NCBI GenBank assembly: GCA_026225945.1
Contig: JAMJFZ010000107.1
Coordinates: forward strand, 44,816,501 to 44,880,500
DNA from: Cricetomys ansorgei
Taxonomy: Eukaryota > Chordata > Mammalia > Rodentia > Nesomyidae
DNA: 64,000 nucleotides
Reading direction: 5' to 3'
How positions within the stretch are numbered: the first letter of the stretch is position 1; every line of letters starts with the position of its first letter. The notes beneath the pieces are model-generated. The model was given only the letters and a program-made list of their open reading frames with translations. It ran no database searches and was not told the DNA's origin. This document shows, piece after piece, positions 12,841 to 26,489 of this stretch. The translations under genes and the position numbers were made by a program.

Positions 12841-14594
12841 AATAGGTAATAAATTTGCCGTTTTTACATTTTAAAACATTATTATATGTGAAATCTCACC
12901 TAGAGAAATCCATAATATATGTAGATTACTCCAGGAGAATCAGACTATCAAATAATGGTGTCTGGAACAAATTTTCATCATGCAATTTTAAACTGATATA
13001 CAGAAAAGACACTGCAAAGAGATAAAATATAATGACTTTATTCTGACTTGGAAAATGACAGAATTCTCAAGACTCCCTCTTTCTGTGATTAAAAAACCTT
13101 GAAATCCCATTATAAAGAAAATATAAGCTTAGCAAGGCATATGAAAATCTGTTATACAATAAATCATGTCTTACAATTATATCTGGGAGAGAAAAAAGGT
13201 GCCAAAAGAGAGAAGGCAGGAGCAGGAGCAGGAACAAAGGTGGGAATCAGGTCTCAATACACAGTCCAGTTCTTGAAGTCAACCTAGCAAGGTTCTTGAT
13301 ATTCTTGCACAGCCTGGCACCTGAAAAACATACGCTACAAGTGGGGTGGCACTTAAGAAGATAAAGCAAGAAACAAACTTCCTGAGGCCTTAAGCTGAGC
13401 TCCAAAAGCCCATGTATTTCACTCTTTACAAATGAGAAGCAGGCAGTTGTGATTCAATCCACACTTTCCCCCAGAGACTGATTCTGATCCAGTGTAGAAC
13501 TACAGTATAGGCTGAAGATTGTTAGTATATTAATGTTGCCCTTCAGACAGGCAACAAAGTTTGAAGAATAATAGGGAAGAACTATCATACCTCACACACC
13601 ATGGGCATTATATTTGCCATTACATTTGTGTGAGATACATTTGGTTTGGAATACAAATCACTAACATGAAACCTGGGGAAATGTCTCAGATCAATCATTG
13701 AACATATGCTTATAGTATCTGTTGGAAACACTTTAGAATAAGAATGAGAAGAATTTAGGCAAGCTGCTCCAAAGAAGTATGGCTGTGAATATCTGACACA
13801 CTCAGATACTTTTAGTTCCCCTGGTGACCAATCTAATCCATGAAAACTGTTTGGAAACCCTGAAACTGCTATTCTTCAATTGACTTTATCCCTCTGAGAA
13901 AGAGAGCAAGGAAATGGCCACAAAAAGTTGGTTGATGATAAAAGTATAATGGAATATTGGCCCAGCAGTTAAGTATATCTTTAATTTGAAAGCTATAGAT
14001 CTGTACATTTTTATGATGGGTGCCTGAGATCAGAGAGTTAATCTTCCTGAGGTTTGTGAGCTGTACAATCAATCTTCAGTTCTTCATGTTTTTCTTTCTT
14101 TCATAGTTCAGTAGATAATTTTGTTACCCTTTCTCCTTTTAAATCTAGGAATGATCTTTTTTCTCTGGTTAAAGAAAACAGTCAAATGATAGTTCTATTG
14201 GTTTTCATTTTGATATAAAGACCTGCTGTGACTACTTGCTAAAACAAAGCTTTCATCACACATACTCATATTTAAGTCTTAAATATTTGTTTTTTGTTGG
14301 CAGAATATCCACATTACTATAAAAGCAGACCATGACTTTGGGAGGCATGAACTCCAAAATATTGTGTATGATCATATCTGAGGGAACATATTTTATCTAT
14401 TTCTTTTATCTAGAACTTTCATGAACTTTGCCTGAACTTATTACACATTTTACTTGATTGTATTATCCTTGAAAAGAACATTTGCATTTCAAGTTTCTCT
14501 CATAAAATATATGCTAATAGTTCTATTCTAAACTATTTGGTGAAACAAACATCACTGTATAGAGTCTGTTTTGTGGTTTTATTGACTTGTTGTC
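12841..14594. other. Unique DNA, no gene seen
   Basis: AT-rich with a small purine-rich patch at about 13195-13240. No transposon family or exon-like frame was identified. Confidence 0.5.
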
Positions 14595-14860
14595 ACTGTA
14601 ACAAATAACTGACATAACCAGCTGTTTCAGAAGGTTTATTCTGGATCACAGTTTTGGAGCTTTGAGTCCGTGACTGGGTAAAAGCAATGCTTTCAGGTCT
14701 TAGGTTGCTGAAAGAATAGCTCAGGATAACTCAGAGCATGAAAGGTGCTTACTTTATGGCCATGAAACAAAACAGAAGAGGAAGCAGCTCTGGGACTCTA
14801 ATCCTTCCAATCACACCTCAGAAATGAATTAAGACAACCACACTTTTTAGTGATTACATT
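14595..14860 (-). mobile_element. Old MaLR/MLT1-like LTR fragment
   Basis: The block 'ctgtaacaaataactgacat', then 'aaggtttattctggatcaca', then 'caatcacacctca' matches the complemented 3' to middle part of MaLR LTRs, which on the sense strand end in a TTTGTTACAG-like motif. The other end is lost. Subfamily uncertain. Confidence 0.5.
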
Positions 14861-14952
14861 GGCTACAACTAGCACTGAGCTGGGCAATACTTTTATATAT
14901 GGGCTTTATGGAAAACACTTAAGATATAAATTATACCACTTTGGTTTTACAC

Positions 14953-14956
<4 letters not shown>

Positions 14957-15000
<44 letters not shown>
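14957..15000. repeat. (TC)n microsatellite
   Basis: 22 uninterrupted TC units. Confidence 0.98.
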
Positions 15001-15003
<3 letters not shown>

Positions 15004-15399
15004 AGTCTTTTGCAATAGTAGGAAAACCAACTGATATACAGGATATTTTCTAGTTTTTATTCTTAGGATTACATAAGTTGGTCATATGGTGAAACTGAAA
15101 CTGTTCAAATGCCTGAGGTTATACATCTATGTGGTCATTGGAGCAGCCAAGGCCCTAACTAGGAGTAAGAACTATGTAGGGGTAGGGAGAGTGAAGAGGA
15201 GCAAGCCAAAAAGAGACACATGCTTACATACAGGCTCACAAGTACTCAAGAAGTCTCATGCATCTCCACTCTGGCTGAATCTCTTGAAGTTTGCAAGTAT
15301 CCATTCCTGTTTGTATTGCTTGAGAGGACTAGATTATTGTTTGTTTCTACTGGCTTGTACCTGTGTGGTTTGGCTTTGCCTTTCTGAAAGAAGCTGGGC
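15001..15399. other. Unique or unrecognised DNA
   Basis: Slightly more GC-rich than its surroundings and with a 105-codon open frame from 15086. That frame shows no domain and no low-complexity bias, and its 3' end approaches an MLT1-like LTR, so a gene is not supported. Confidence 0.4.
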
Positions 15400-15725
15400 T
15401 TAGTCAAGAACTTCACCCTGGAGAGAGAAGAGAAGGGGGCTACAGTATGCTAGCTATGAACATCAGCCTTGTGAAGAATTGTGTGGCATGATCTGCCCTT
15501 ATTGCTCCTTTGGTCTTCGATTGCCTGCTGATACAAAGAATAAAAGACAAGCAGACAACACCTTGATCCAATCTGAAGCTGGGAGCCAGCCCAATAGAGT
15601 CCAGAGTAGATCAACCAACCTCTGCTGACTCCAGATGTGTTGGAGAGAATACCAATTACTTCCTGGCTAGCCTGAAATGTGAGGTTGTTTAATAGATTAT
15701 TGTTTCACTAGCTGACACTGTAAGG
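15400..15725 (+). mobile_element. MLT1-like MaLR LTR fragment
   Basis: The tail 'gaagctgggagccagcccaa', then 'gagtagatcaaccaacctct', then 'gatgtgttggagagaata', then 'ttgtttcactagctgacact' follows the 3' part of MLT1-type LTRs on the sense strand. The 5' boundary is estimated. Confidence 0.5.
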
Positions 15726-16250
15726 CCTCTTTGCTGTCACAAAGCACATTCTAATCTGGCTTGATCATTACAACTAGATATAAAAAGGGTTTTTTTTTCA
15801 TCTCTATTTTTGGGCTGTTAATCTGAAGCATGCTCTTGGATTCAAGTAAAATCAACTTAATCGTGTTCATTATGTGCTCTGTTCAGAACTTGCTGTCATA
15901 ATTTAATCACGCTCTGATCTTCACTATGCTTTATCAAATAGAAAAGATAATACTTCTTCATTATTCCTCATGAAATTCATTTTTTCATTGACTAGCTTAT
16001 TCAATTAATAGCTATTGAGAAACTGCTATTTTTCTAGATTGTACAAGGATAGAGATGATAAAAATCCTTGACGACAAAGGCTATTAGTTATTCAAATACA
16101 TAGAAATATAGAATAATTACTTTCCAATATATTGTAGAATATAATAAAGATCAGTTCTTCTTAGTGCAGTTATATGGTAAAAAATAAGTACAAGAAGAAA
16201 CGTTTGAGAATTAAAGTATTGGAGGGAAAGAGAGACAGAGATGAGCATTT
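15726..16250 (+). mobile_element. Ancient repeat remnant (low confidence) with unique flank
   Basis: From about 15985 the sequence 'aattaatagctattgagaaa' followed by 'gataaaaatccttgacgaca' resembles the start of a mammalian-wide repeat whose later part may be represented at 4950-5350. The first 250 bases look unique. Family name not assigned. Confidence 0.3.
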
Positions 16251-18019
16251 ACCTTTAGAAGCTCAATGCTCTCAGTTTAACAAATAAAAATAACTTTACA
16301 TTAATCTTCCTAAGCAATATTTATCAGTAGATCCCAATTAAATTATGTCCAGTAAGCAAGACAAATGAAATTTCTTCTCATATGAAAGTCTGAGAATTCA
16401 GGATCATTTGTATAGTAGTATCTTTTTCTCTAAATGCCTAACATGAATCTACATACCATGAAGGAGCAGGCTAACCTAAATTGACAGCCATTTGAAAAAA
16501 ATATCAGGCCTATACTTTTAAACAGTATCAGTGCTATGGAAGAAAAAGGAGAAATTGCTGCAAATTACATATGCATGATAACCATGCTAACTGACTGCAG
16601 TTACTATAAAGGTCACAACTGAGTAGTCTGTAGAGGATATAATAACATTGCATCAATGCTGATATTCTCGTTTTTGCATTGTTTTGGGTTTAACAACAAA
16701 ACAAAAAGCATTCTTGGTTTGTGGTAAACACTGTAGTATCAAAGAGAAGAATACATAAATGAATGTGTATTCATAAGGGATTTCTTCCCATCATCTGGTT
16801 TTCTGGGAAAGGCTGGCAGAATACTGTACTTTTAACTAAATTCTGGTACTAACTAGAGTCAGTGTGCAATGCATGTCATCAATTAGGTCCCACAACACTG
16901 TCTCTCACAGTTCTAGTTTGTGACCTGTATTTCAGACTTGCCAGCTATCATTGCAGGTGCTCACATCTCTTTGATTTTAATGTTTTTCTAGGTCAGAACT
17001 CAAGGAAATACTGTATGTGTGTTTATTTGGTTCTCATAAAAGGCATAGATGAACAATCCTACAGACCAGACCTGTAGGGCCAGAGGTATGGGAAACTTCA
17101 TTAAAGGGCTATGTCATCATAATCCCCAACTTCCAGGCACTGACACTTGCCAGGTACTTCAGATGCTCTCTGAATCTTGTGAGTCAATGACTGCCCAAAG
17201 GATTCTTCACATAAGTGTGACAAACAATTATAGAATATCCAGCCTTTCTCCCATTCTTGGAGAGCAGACCGGAGACTGGGTCTTCCAACCTTCTAATGAG
17301 CTGTTGATTTCCCTGATCGCTAGTCCAGTAACCTTCCCGTCAGATTAAAGAAAGATGGTTCCTTAACTCTTCCTTTCCTTCTACCATGAAATTAGAATTT
17401 CCCCAGCATCTCCTCCTAATATAAGGAAAATCCCGAAGCCTGGTGCCAGCCACTGGTGGAGCTGGTCTTCCCGAAAGAGATTTCACACAATTATTGCAAC
17501 CTAATGTTCTCTATTTAAACCTAAAGTTCAGGTTAGCACTCAGACCATGGACATAGAGTTGAAGAACCTTTTCTAAATGTGGCCTTTCCCACAGTTTCAT
17601 CATTAATTATGCCTTTAATTGGCCTATTGAGGAGGAGTGGCCCAGCGTAGCACTGCCAGGACCCAGGCTCTGAATCTAACAATTCCAGTAGCAACCTTAT
17701 TTGGGCATCACTGTATTAGAATAAAAAGACACTCTTGTCACCTATGTTCAGATGTCATAAATACTCCTTTTACCAAGGAAATAACTAGGCTTTTCAAAGT
17801 TCTAAGCCATAGACTAAGAAGGAAGGGAAATATTTATTACTTGTTGCAATGTGTGTGTGAATAGATTTGTGCATGTACATATGTCCATTGATGAGAAGAG
17901 AAAAAAAGTGGATAAAAGAGATGTGAGAAAAAAATGTCACTATTTGGAGAATCTGGGTAAATGTCTTATGAGAGCCCCATTGCTAATTTTTTTGCAAACT
18001 TGTTGTCTTTTTTGTTTAT
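16251..18019. other. Unique DNA, no gene seen
   Basis: Contains several 60-100 codon open frames near 16.9-17.9 kb on one strand. They overlap in different frames and show no recognisable domain or consistent coding bias, so they are treated as chance. Confidence 0.5.
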
Positions 18020-18190
18020 TTCTGAGATTATAACTTCATTACAAAATTTTTCTCTTTCCTGTCCCACATCCAAACACACATCCCATGTACAGCTCTCCAA
18101 TCTCCCTCAACTTCATGGCCTCTTCTTTTCGGAAAGTGTTTATTCATTCGTATATGTATTTGTGTACAAGTGTAAATTCCTATAGTAAAA
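18020..18190 (-). mobile_element. L1 3' UTR fragment
   Basis: 'ttcctgtcccacatccaaac', then 'catcccatgtacagctct', then 'aacttcatggcctcttct' is a recognisable complemented block of the rodent L1 3' UTR. It is an isolated short fragment without ORF2. Confidence 0.65.
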
Positions 18191-21100
18191 TCCCTGTGAA
18201 TTGTATTTGAGTCTGAGATTGTGTCAGAGCTCAAAGTTAACAGAAAGTGATAGAAAAGGATGGGAAGACAGATGAGGTTGGAATACAATGTGGAGGGGGG
18301 GTGATGGCTCTCAAAATAATCTGCTTATGGCGCAGGTATACAACCAAGGTCACTGGGGGAAAATAATGACCTGTGGATCTTTCTTCTGTGACTTTTTAGA
18401 AGTCAAATACCACTGTAGAATCTCAGTGACTTCCTTACAATAAATTAAATCTCACAAATTGCCATATGCTCTGTGGATTTTACCAATGTCACTTCCTTCG
18501 TCTTGATATTTTATGATTATTTCAGATGTTACCACTGACTGAGCAAAGCTGGATGAAAGGTACATGAATCCTTTTCATACATTTCTTTGAAACTTCTGGT
18601 GAATCGATATTTACTTAATAAAAATAAAGATGATTTTAATTATCTTCCTAATATACCAAAAAATAAAAATAAAAAATAAAATTGTTAATTCCCAAACTTC
18701 ATGGAATGACTTGGTATGTTAAGAATGTTGCCTCTAAATAAGAATGTTTATATTTATCCAAACAAGTTTATCATAAATCTTCTGAGCAGCTTCTCCAATA
18801 TTCCTGTGTAAGATGAGAAAGATTCTTGACTGAGCAAAGTCTAGCCAGGTTCCTTTGTACCTTTTGAACAGCTAGCCTCTAGCCTTGACCTGTACAGACT
18901 CAGACAGGCAGGCACGGACACAACTTCTCACAGCTCATGGCTGTGTGACTCATATGACCTTATACCTACTTTAACTGTTTCTTTGAGAAAACCTAAAGCT
19001 CCCAAAATAGTTCACCTTTCTGGAAAACACAGGATGACAGGATCTCTGTTTCTTTCTCTATGTGAAGGTCGGAGCTTAAAATTTAGTAATTACCAGCTAG
19101 CAAAACCAGATGATTTCCATGGACCAATCCCACAACCTCAGCTACTTTTAAATTTTAAATTCCCTGACTTAAAGTGGGGAACTTAAAGTCTGTCTCCTGA
19201 CTTTTACCTTATTGCAATAGTGATTACCAGTAAAAGTCAGTGTGTGTGATTTTACTTTGTTGACCTTTGGTGAAAGTGTCTTTATTCTTATCTGTTGTGC
19301 CATTATTCGCATTTGTGACTCTTTGACTTCTGTATGGCAGACACTCTGCATTTTTCACTGTTCTGTTTTCCATTATAAATATAAACAACCAGCAGTCAAA
19401 GGAGAGTAAATAATGTTAATAGGAGACTAATGATTGTGCGCAGAAATGAACCTACCTTGACAATATAGGATATACTACTTCGCTCTTCTGTGCTGACCAG
19501 ATTGACCTAAAGTGAATGCTTTGTAGAAAACAACTACTATTCCCAAAAGGAGATCAATAAGTAAAGAAAGACAAGCCTAAGGTTAATAATAGAATTTGAT
19601 TTAAATTTTATAGTTGGCCCTGGAAGCTTTTATACATTTTTCTTTTCCCATCTTGCCCCATATTTGGGTGGCTGATAAGAAGTGTAGGTATTCCCTCTTC
19701 TGACACCGATAGGGGATTCCCCACACCTGACCTCACTTCTACCTTCATCTACAATTAAAAACTCAAGCATATCTCTTTTTTCTATACACTGTTCCTCCTT
19801 TGTTTATCAATTTGCCTGAGGAATTCTTATTTCCTCTCAAGACATCTCATTACACAGAAGGCGTATCATCCATTAGTCCTTATATGCAGGCTAAATTCTG
19901 TGTGTAGGATCCATTGTATTTCTTGAGAGTGATCATAACAATAATGAATTACTGAATACTTGAAATTGAACACACATATTTCGAAAGGGAATTTTCTCTT
20001 ACTATTAAAACACAATAATTTAATTCTCAAAAGTGAATAGACATTTAATTAGTATAAACACACAAGAATCCACTATGCACATTGATCAAATGTTTCCAAA
20101 ACTATCTAATAAGTAAGAAAGTCCACCTTTCGTTCTCAAACATACAACAATTACTAATTTGTAAAGTGAATTAGAATATACTTCATGTGAAAATTGCACT
20201 TTGATGAAAACATATTTGGTGTGTGTTTCTCTGGGAGGGAATGCATTTCTTTTGAGAGATTAGGAATGCTTATAAAAACAATATAAAATCTGTCAGTTTT
20301 CTATTATGGTCTAGTTTTATACCTTTATTCCTAATAAATATTTCACATTCATTGCTGACTCTGGGCTTTGGGTGTCATATAAAGAAAGCATAGACACATG
20401 TAATGGTGGTTATAAATTTCTGTTTAAAAAGTTGCTCTTATGTTATGTTGGAATAACATCTCTCTTAATGAAAAGAAATAGTAAAGAAGTTAATTTGAAT
20501 TTGTTAAAAACACATACTGCCAAAAAAAAAAGATTCAAATTCTATTAAACAGTGACAAATTTTTATATAGCCTTTGGCTTGGCACTCTCATAACTACATG
20601 TTTGTTTTCTTTTAAAGAAAAATAATCAGACAGAATAAGGAAGCATAAAGCGAAATTTTATATAGACATGTAGCATTTTTCGGTATTATCAGATTAGTCA
20701 TGAAATTTACCCATGCCATATTCAAATATTGAACCCAATAACAAGAAACACCAATGCTCAGAAACAGTATAATAGTCACATGCAGTTAAACATTACACAG
20801 TTAACCATTAAACAGTTTTGATTGTTCTTTGAGCATATGGAATAGTAAATATGGCAACTTATCTGTCCATGAACAAAGCCTTCAGAGGCAATGCCCATAT
20901 GAGTATTTAAATTATTACCCTCCCATTAGATGTTGAAGCCCTCACATGTCTAGTACCCGTATCAAACATGCATCTGAATTTCTTCCCTTTGAGAGTTTAT
21001 GGTATAAATCATACCATATTCAAATACCTATGTTGAAAGCATGGTAGAATCACATTAAAACAACCATGAAATGTGTATAAATATATTTATAAGAGTAGAA

Positions 21101-23167
21101 AAATAATTACTGCTGGACAATATTTGAAGCTAACAAGCTATTAGTATTTACAACTGGTTACAAAGTGCATCACATACAAAGTAGGCAAAAGTGATGTAAT
21201 CAGGAGCCTCCAGTTGGGCATTTATTATGTAATTAACATTAATGTCTTTTTTTTACATATTTGAAAGCAAATTGAATAGAAGGTGTTTGAGTTCAAGAAG
21301 TAATATTCTAGAAGAGTTAAAGTCACATCTGAAATTCATGGCAAGATTATTAATGGAATTACATAATAAATGCAATGGAAATACTTTGCTTTAAGGGCTC
21401 CACAAAAAAAAAGACATTTAAACTTGGTGGAGAAGCAAAGGAGGTAAGGAAGAGGTAAAAATGAATGTAACATATTAGAGAATAGAGAATAAATGACACT
21501 TCCAAGGGACAGGAATAAGAAAGGCTGATAGGTTGAAGGCATAACGAGGATGCACATGTTGGAAAAATTCTAAGAACTGAGATCCCAGAGCCTGTAAGAG
21601 CCTGGTAGCAGAGACATGTCACAGAGGGTCCCAGTAATTTATATCCTATAAATAAGCAATGAGGGAATGCATTAGTCTACTTTCAGTGCAGGAGCCAGAA
21701 ATAACTCCAGGTATTTTTAAATAGAGTGACCTTTATTGTGTTAAGTGAGATATTTCCCAAATCTGTAGATGTAGGAAATTGATTAGTCTTGGAATTACAT
21801 ACAAAACATCAGAGCATAGACTGATAAAGATACTATCTCAGAGGCCACCATGTTAGAGCTCAAAGTTGGAAATAAGAAGCTCAAATTGGCTACTTTGCCG
21901 CTACATACTGGGCTGACAGTGGATCCTGGAGAAAGTTGTTATTTTAATGAACTTGCTTGTTAGTGGGCCCATCCTGAACTATCATTAAGATATATTACAT
22001 TTACTGCTGTCTTCCAAATTTCTCGCATGTATCCAGAATCTCTATACCAAGAGCTTACAGAAAGTATGGCTTTGATCTTTCCGACTTCCCTGCATGGAAA
22101 AAAGGATATAAGAAAAGGAGGCTGAACTAGTATAGACCACTGAGGTGAAATACTCAAGAATTATACGCAAAAATAAGTGTGTTTGAAATCCTTTGTTTAG
22201 TCAACATGGAAATCTATCCACGCATGCATGCTCTTATGACAACAAAGGCTTAAAACAAAGTAGAAAAGTTTTCTAAGTACATTTCCAACTTGGGTAGTTA
22301 TTTGTGACGTGGGAATTGATTGTTCAGGCAAGGAAAAAAAAAGAAAAAGATGCATTTTATTAAATTTGGAAAATTAAATATGAAAGACATTTCATGTCAC
22401 CATATTTCACACAGCCTGTGAAAGATAGGAGATTCTGAGGGCCTCTCCAAAGAGACAAGAGGAGTCTCTGAGCAAACAAAGAATGATAATTTATTTCAGC
22501 CCTGGAGACTTGTATGTGGGTAGAAAGGAGAGACGTTTAAGCTTTGGAATAAAATAAAGGAATCATAAAAAATAACCTTGGCTAGCTGAGTGTGAAAAAG
22601 CAAAAGAATGAAAGAAAAAAAGCACAATCCACTGTGTGTGGATTTCACAGTATATAAAAGCAAGCATTCTTGCTCTTGAAGGGAAGATTATTTAAGGCTG
22701 CAGATAGGCGAAGATAGAGCCCATCTCTTGAGGCTATGGGAACTGAGGCATGGAAATAGTGTCGAGAACATTTATTGAAAGAATGTGTCAGCTGGAGAGC
22801 AGTGGCCACCCTGTCCAAATAAGCATAAGTAAAGCTTGTTTTTTTAAAAAAAATCTAATACATTCTAAGGAGAAATGAATCTAGCAGCCTAACTGGAGAC
22901 TGCTTTCTCTGCAACCAGAATACATGATGAACTTTCCTAACCCTTCCCTATGCCCTGACAGTACATTACGTGCATGCATCACTTACGCTTTGTTAGGAAA
23001 AGACAATGAACAGTCTTGGACAAATAGTTTGATAAGCACCCGAGAGTATGCAATTTAGACTGATTTCCTACACAATAGTCTCCTCTATGACAGAATCCAA
23101 AGAAGGTTTAGAGGTATAAAAACAAACAAATAAACAAGCAAACTAACTAGAATTCTGTTTGTAAATC
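18191..23167. other. Unique DNA, no gene seen
   Basis: Almost 5 kb without a confidently recognised transposon. There is a short A/T-rich AAAAT-like patch at 18657-18682. A block at 21670-21940 may be an old repeat but was not identified. No exon-like frame was found. Confidence 0.5.
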
Positions 23168-23182
23168 ATTTTTATTTTATTA

Positions 23183-23320
23183 TATATATATGTGTGTGTG
23201 TGTATGTGTATACATATATATACACTGATATATATAATACACACAGTTCACAGACATCATGCATCATATATATATATGTGTGTGTGTGCATGTGCGTGTG
23301 TGTATGTGTGTGTGTGTTTT
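23183..23320. repeat. Compound (TA)n/(TG)n tract interrupted by an inverted repeat arm
   Basis: Two TA/TG-rich stretches (about 23183-23236 and 23264-23318) flank a non-repetitive 27-nt segment at 23237-23263, which is an inverted copy of sequence in the adjoining SINE. The tract occupies the tail of the minus-strand B3 element. Confidence 0.9.
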
Positions 23321-23507
23321 GCCTGCATGATGTCTGTGAACCGTGTGTATGCCTGGTGCCCATGGAAGGCAGAAAATGTCCTTGTACCCCCAAGGACTGG
23401 AATTATAGAGAGTTATGAGGAGCTTCTATGTGGGTTCTGGGAATCAAACCTGGGTCCTTTGCAAGAGCAGCCAGTGCTCTTAATCACTGAGACATCTTTT
23501 CAGCTCC
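23311..23507 (-). mobile_element. B3-type SINE
   Basis: The right end reads 'agtgctcttaatcactgaga' followed by 'cagctcc', the complement of the B2/B3 tRNA-like head. 'tgcctggtgcccatggaagg' and 'gggttctgggaatcaaacct' are typical of the B3 body. The 3' tail runs into the TA/TG tract on the left. Near complete, moderately diverged. Confidence 0.85.
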
Positions 23508-24394
23508 TCCCCCTGAATAGTGTCCTATCGTACGCTATGTCAGTTGGATTTACCCTACCTCATGGTAAGAAGGAAAGACTGACAACTGGAGTTGAAAGCT
23601 ACCCAGGTGAAGAATCTCATCTCTCCATGTTAGCTTCCTAGTGTAATCCTAACCACATGTTTACATGTGAAGGCAGCTGTGCTATCCCCACGCTCCATGT
23701 AACTTTGCTTTCTTTCCAGCTCATGAATCGAGCTTTCAGATACTTCCACTGAAATGGATCCACATTTGTGATACATCTCCATAAGTATCTGAGGAGCTTT
23801 GCATGCATTTGGCAAAGCTACATGGAAATAAGCACCAAGATTTCAGTGTCACTCTCCTTGCTTTACAGACTCAAAGCCAAGTCGCTCAGTTGTTTTATGA
23901 CTATTTCATTTTATTGGCCTCTCCTTGAAGACTTGTTGTTACTGTTCCGTATCAACAGAGCCTTCACACTCATCATTCTTTTTTTTTAAAAAAATGTGTT
24001 TACAGATTTCTACTGTGGGCAATGCAGTGTTTGGAGCAGTTGACCAGATTTGGAATGGAACATGCCATTACAACCACAATAAATAAAAGGCAGATAATAA
24101 AACTCTAAATGGGGAGGATAATAAATGACATATTGTTACTTCTACTTGGAAACATAAGATAATTTTCCTTTTTCCTCAGAGCAATAAAGGATTGGTAAAA
24201 TTTAAACAGGCATATGTCCTAGAAAAGAGCCAAGGAAAGAATGGGCCTTTTGTGAGTGTCAAGAGGTTTCCTGGTTTTGAGTAGTACACAGGAAGAGAAC
24301 ATCGTGCAGCCCTCTGGGATGTTGTAGGCAGATGTTCTGTTGCTGGTAGATGCCGAGTTTCTGATGCTGTGGCATCATTTTTGGAAAGATTTAC
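23508..24394. other. Unique DNA, no gene seen
   Basis: AT-rich spacer between a B3 SINE and an L1M 3' UTR. No feature recognised. Confidence 0.5.
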
Positions 24395-24860
24395 TTTTTA
24401 ATTGACTGAGAGATTATATGTACTTATGATGAACATTGTGACATTTCAATGCACAAATAGAAAGTGTAATGATCATATCAGGATAACTGCATATTCATCA
24501 CTTAAAATATTTGTCATTTATTTGTGTTGGCAACATTCAAAAGCCTTTGTACTAGCTATTTTTATATTCATATATAATTAATTATTGTCAGGGATAATCA
24601 TCCTATCGTGCTATAAGACAGTTATTGGTTCTCCTATCTAACTCCCTTTTACTCCTTCTTTCTTCTTTCTCTTCCTTCATTCCTTTATTCCTTCCTTCTT
24701 TCCTTCCTTCCTTCCTTATTTCATTTCTTTCTTTCCTATTTATATTCCCTTTATACTTCTCCCTCATCCATCCACTTCCCAGTCTTTAATAACTAGTATT
24801 CTATTCTATTTCCATGAAATCAACTCTTTGTTTGATATAACTTTAGGATGATTTGGTAAA
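24395..24860 (-). mobile_element. L1M 3' UTR (L1MA-like)
   Basis: On the plus strand, 'attatatgtacttatgatga', then 'gcatattcatcacttaaaat', then 'tggttctcctatctaactcc', then a pyrimidine block, then 'ttccatgaaatcaactcttt' gives the order of the complemented L1M 3' UTR known across mammals. The polypyrimidine block is the complement of the L1 polypurine tract, expanded here. Confidence 0.72.
24655..24740. repeat. CCTT/CTTT-rich polypyrimidine tract
   Basis: An imperfect run of TTC, CCTT and TTTC units within the L1M 3' UTR. Confidence 0.9.
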
Positions 24861-25074
24861 TTTTAAGGTAGGCCTGTAAAAAAAGGGTTCTACACAAGAA
24901 AGATAACCCTACATAGTCGGAATGGTATTTCCATGTTAAATTCCTGGACTAGTTTGCTGCAAAACCACATTGTGTTTTGGTTTGTATCTGGGTGAGTACA
25001 AATCTGCCTGTATGAAACCAATCACCTTGTTATGGTGTTGTGTCTGGAGCTCAAATTTAACCTTGAAGAGTAAT

Positions 25075-25300
25075 CTTAAAGTGGTGAATAAAACTAAGGT
25101 CTCTATAGTCAAGCTGCCTATATTTCATTTCTGGTTCAACTACTTTGAACTGTATATTTCTGAGTAAGTCATCTACTTTTCTTAGATTTCATTTGCTAAA
25201 AGAAGAAAATAGTAATTCCCCTACCACAGAAATATGGCCAATACACAAATTAATAAATATAAAGCAATTGATACTGGATAAAAGCACAATGGATAATCAC
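25075..25300 (+). mobile_element. MIR SINE
   Basis: The series 'tctggttcaactactttgaa', then 'gagtaagtcatctacttttc', then 'tagatttcatttgctaaaag', then 'aattaataaatataaagcaa' follows the MIR core and 3' region ('gggcaagttacttaacctc', 'cagtttcctcatctgtaaaa', 'aaatgagataatac'). Strongly diverged, as expected for MIR in a rodent. Confidence 0.6.
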
Positions 25301-26489
25301 TATGAGGGTGACAGCGTTGATGACAGTGTGATAGTGATGATGAAGATAATACTGGAAGAGATGTTTATGGTGAATGGTGGTAGTGGTATAGAAGACAGAC
25401 AGACACTGGACGGTCTACGGCTGAAGAATCAGCTCAGCCTATTTGAAAACTCCCAATAATGGACCAAAACTTAATTCATTTTACTGGAGAAGCTGCTCTT
25501 CCCAGCTCCCAATTATATACCTTTGTGGAAAAGAATCGTAATGTTTTGCTTGCATGAGTAGTGTGTGAGACACAGGGAAGCGAATCTAAAAAGCTGATAT
25601 TCTGTTCATTCAGTCATGCTATTGGGAAAGATGGTACATTTTGTCATATGATAAAACCTACTGCTATTCGATGTTTTGTTTCACATATGAGTGGGATTGT
25701 ACTGAAGTATGTGTGGAATAAATAAATTAATCCAAAGACAAGAATGTTCAAAACTAAATTTTGGATGAATTCCTGAAATTACCCCTGAGCATTTAATATT
25801 CAGAATCCCCCACACCTACTCCTTGCTTTTCTAACTGTAGCTTTCGCACAGAGAAAGCTAAAGACAACTTGGTCATTTACCTTCCCTTTTGGGTGCTTGG
25901 CCATTTAGACAGCAGAATCTTTAGAACAGCAGCTCTTTTGTCCCTGAATTAGGAGACTTAATAACATCTCTTTTAACATTTGTCTACCTGTCATGTTCAA
26001 TCATTGTAGTATTTTCTCTCAGCGGCTATAAAACTGAAAATTATGGTATACAGTATCAGGTTTAGTACCTTTTAAATGGAAAGTTTTATCAATATTTATT
26101 ACATATATAAAGTAATAAAAATTGCTTCATGTAAATGGCACACTGGAATCCAAGGACATCCAGAATTTCTATGGCCCTATTCAGTGGCATTACTTTTTTT
26201 CAGAGTGTTTGCCCCTATGATATGTTGATAGGCTTGCTCTTCATGTTAAAGTATTTTAAGTAAAGGCCCAGGAATTCTGTGGTTTCTTGGACAGGTTCCC
26301 TGTGATGGCGTTCTTTGGTATTTTCATCACATACCTTGTCATTTCTATGGTTCTAGTTTTTGAGAATTAAAGAATGCTATCGTTAAACATGATCCAGTCT
26401 TTTAAGCAACCTTTTAATTCAATAATAAGAAAACTGAATTCTAGGAAGATTAATAGACAAAAAGTATGTGTTTTAATTGCTATTTTGTA
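25301..26489. other. Unique DNA, no gene seen
   Basis: Begins with a GATG/GTGA-rich patch (about 25305-25385) that explains an acidic short open frame. A possible MIR fragment on the minus strand at 26420-26475 is too weak to call. Confidence 0.45.

Noticed and set aside
23192..23641. 149-codon open frame with Cys/Val-rich start
   Set aside because: It translates a TG/TA tract and a minus-strand B3 SINE, then unique DNA; no domain.
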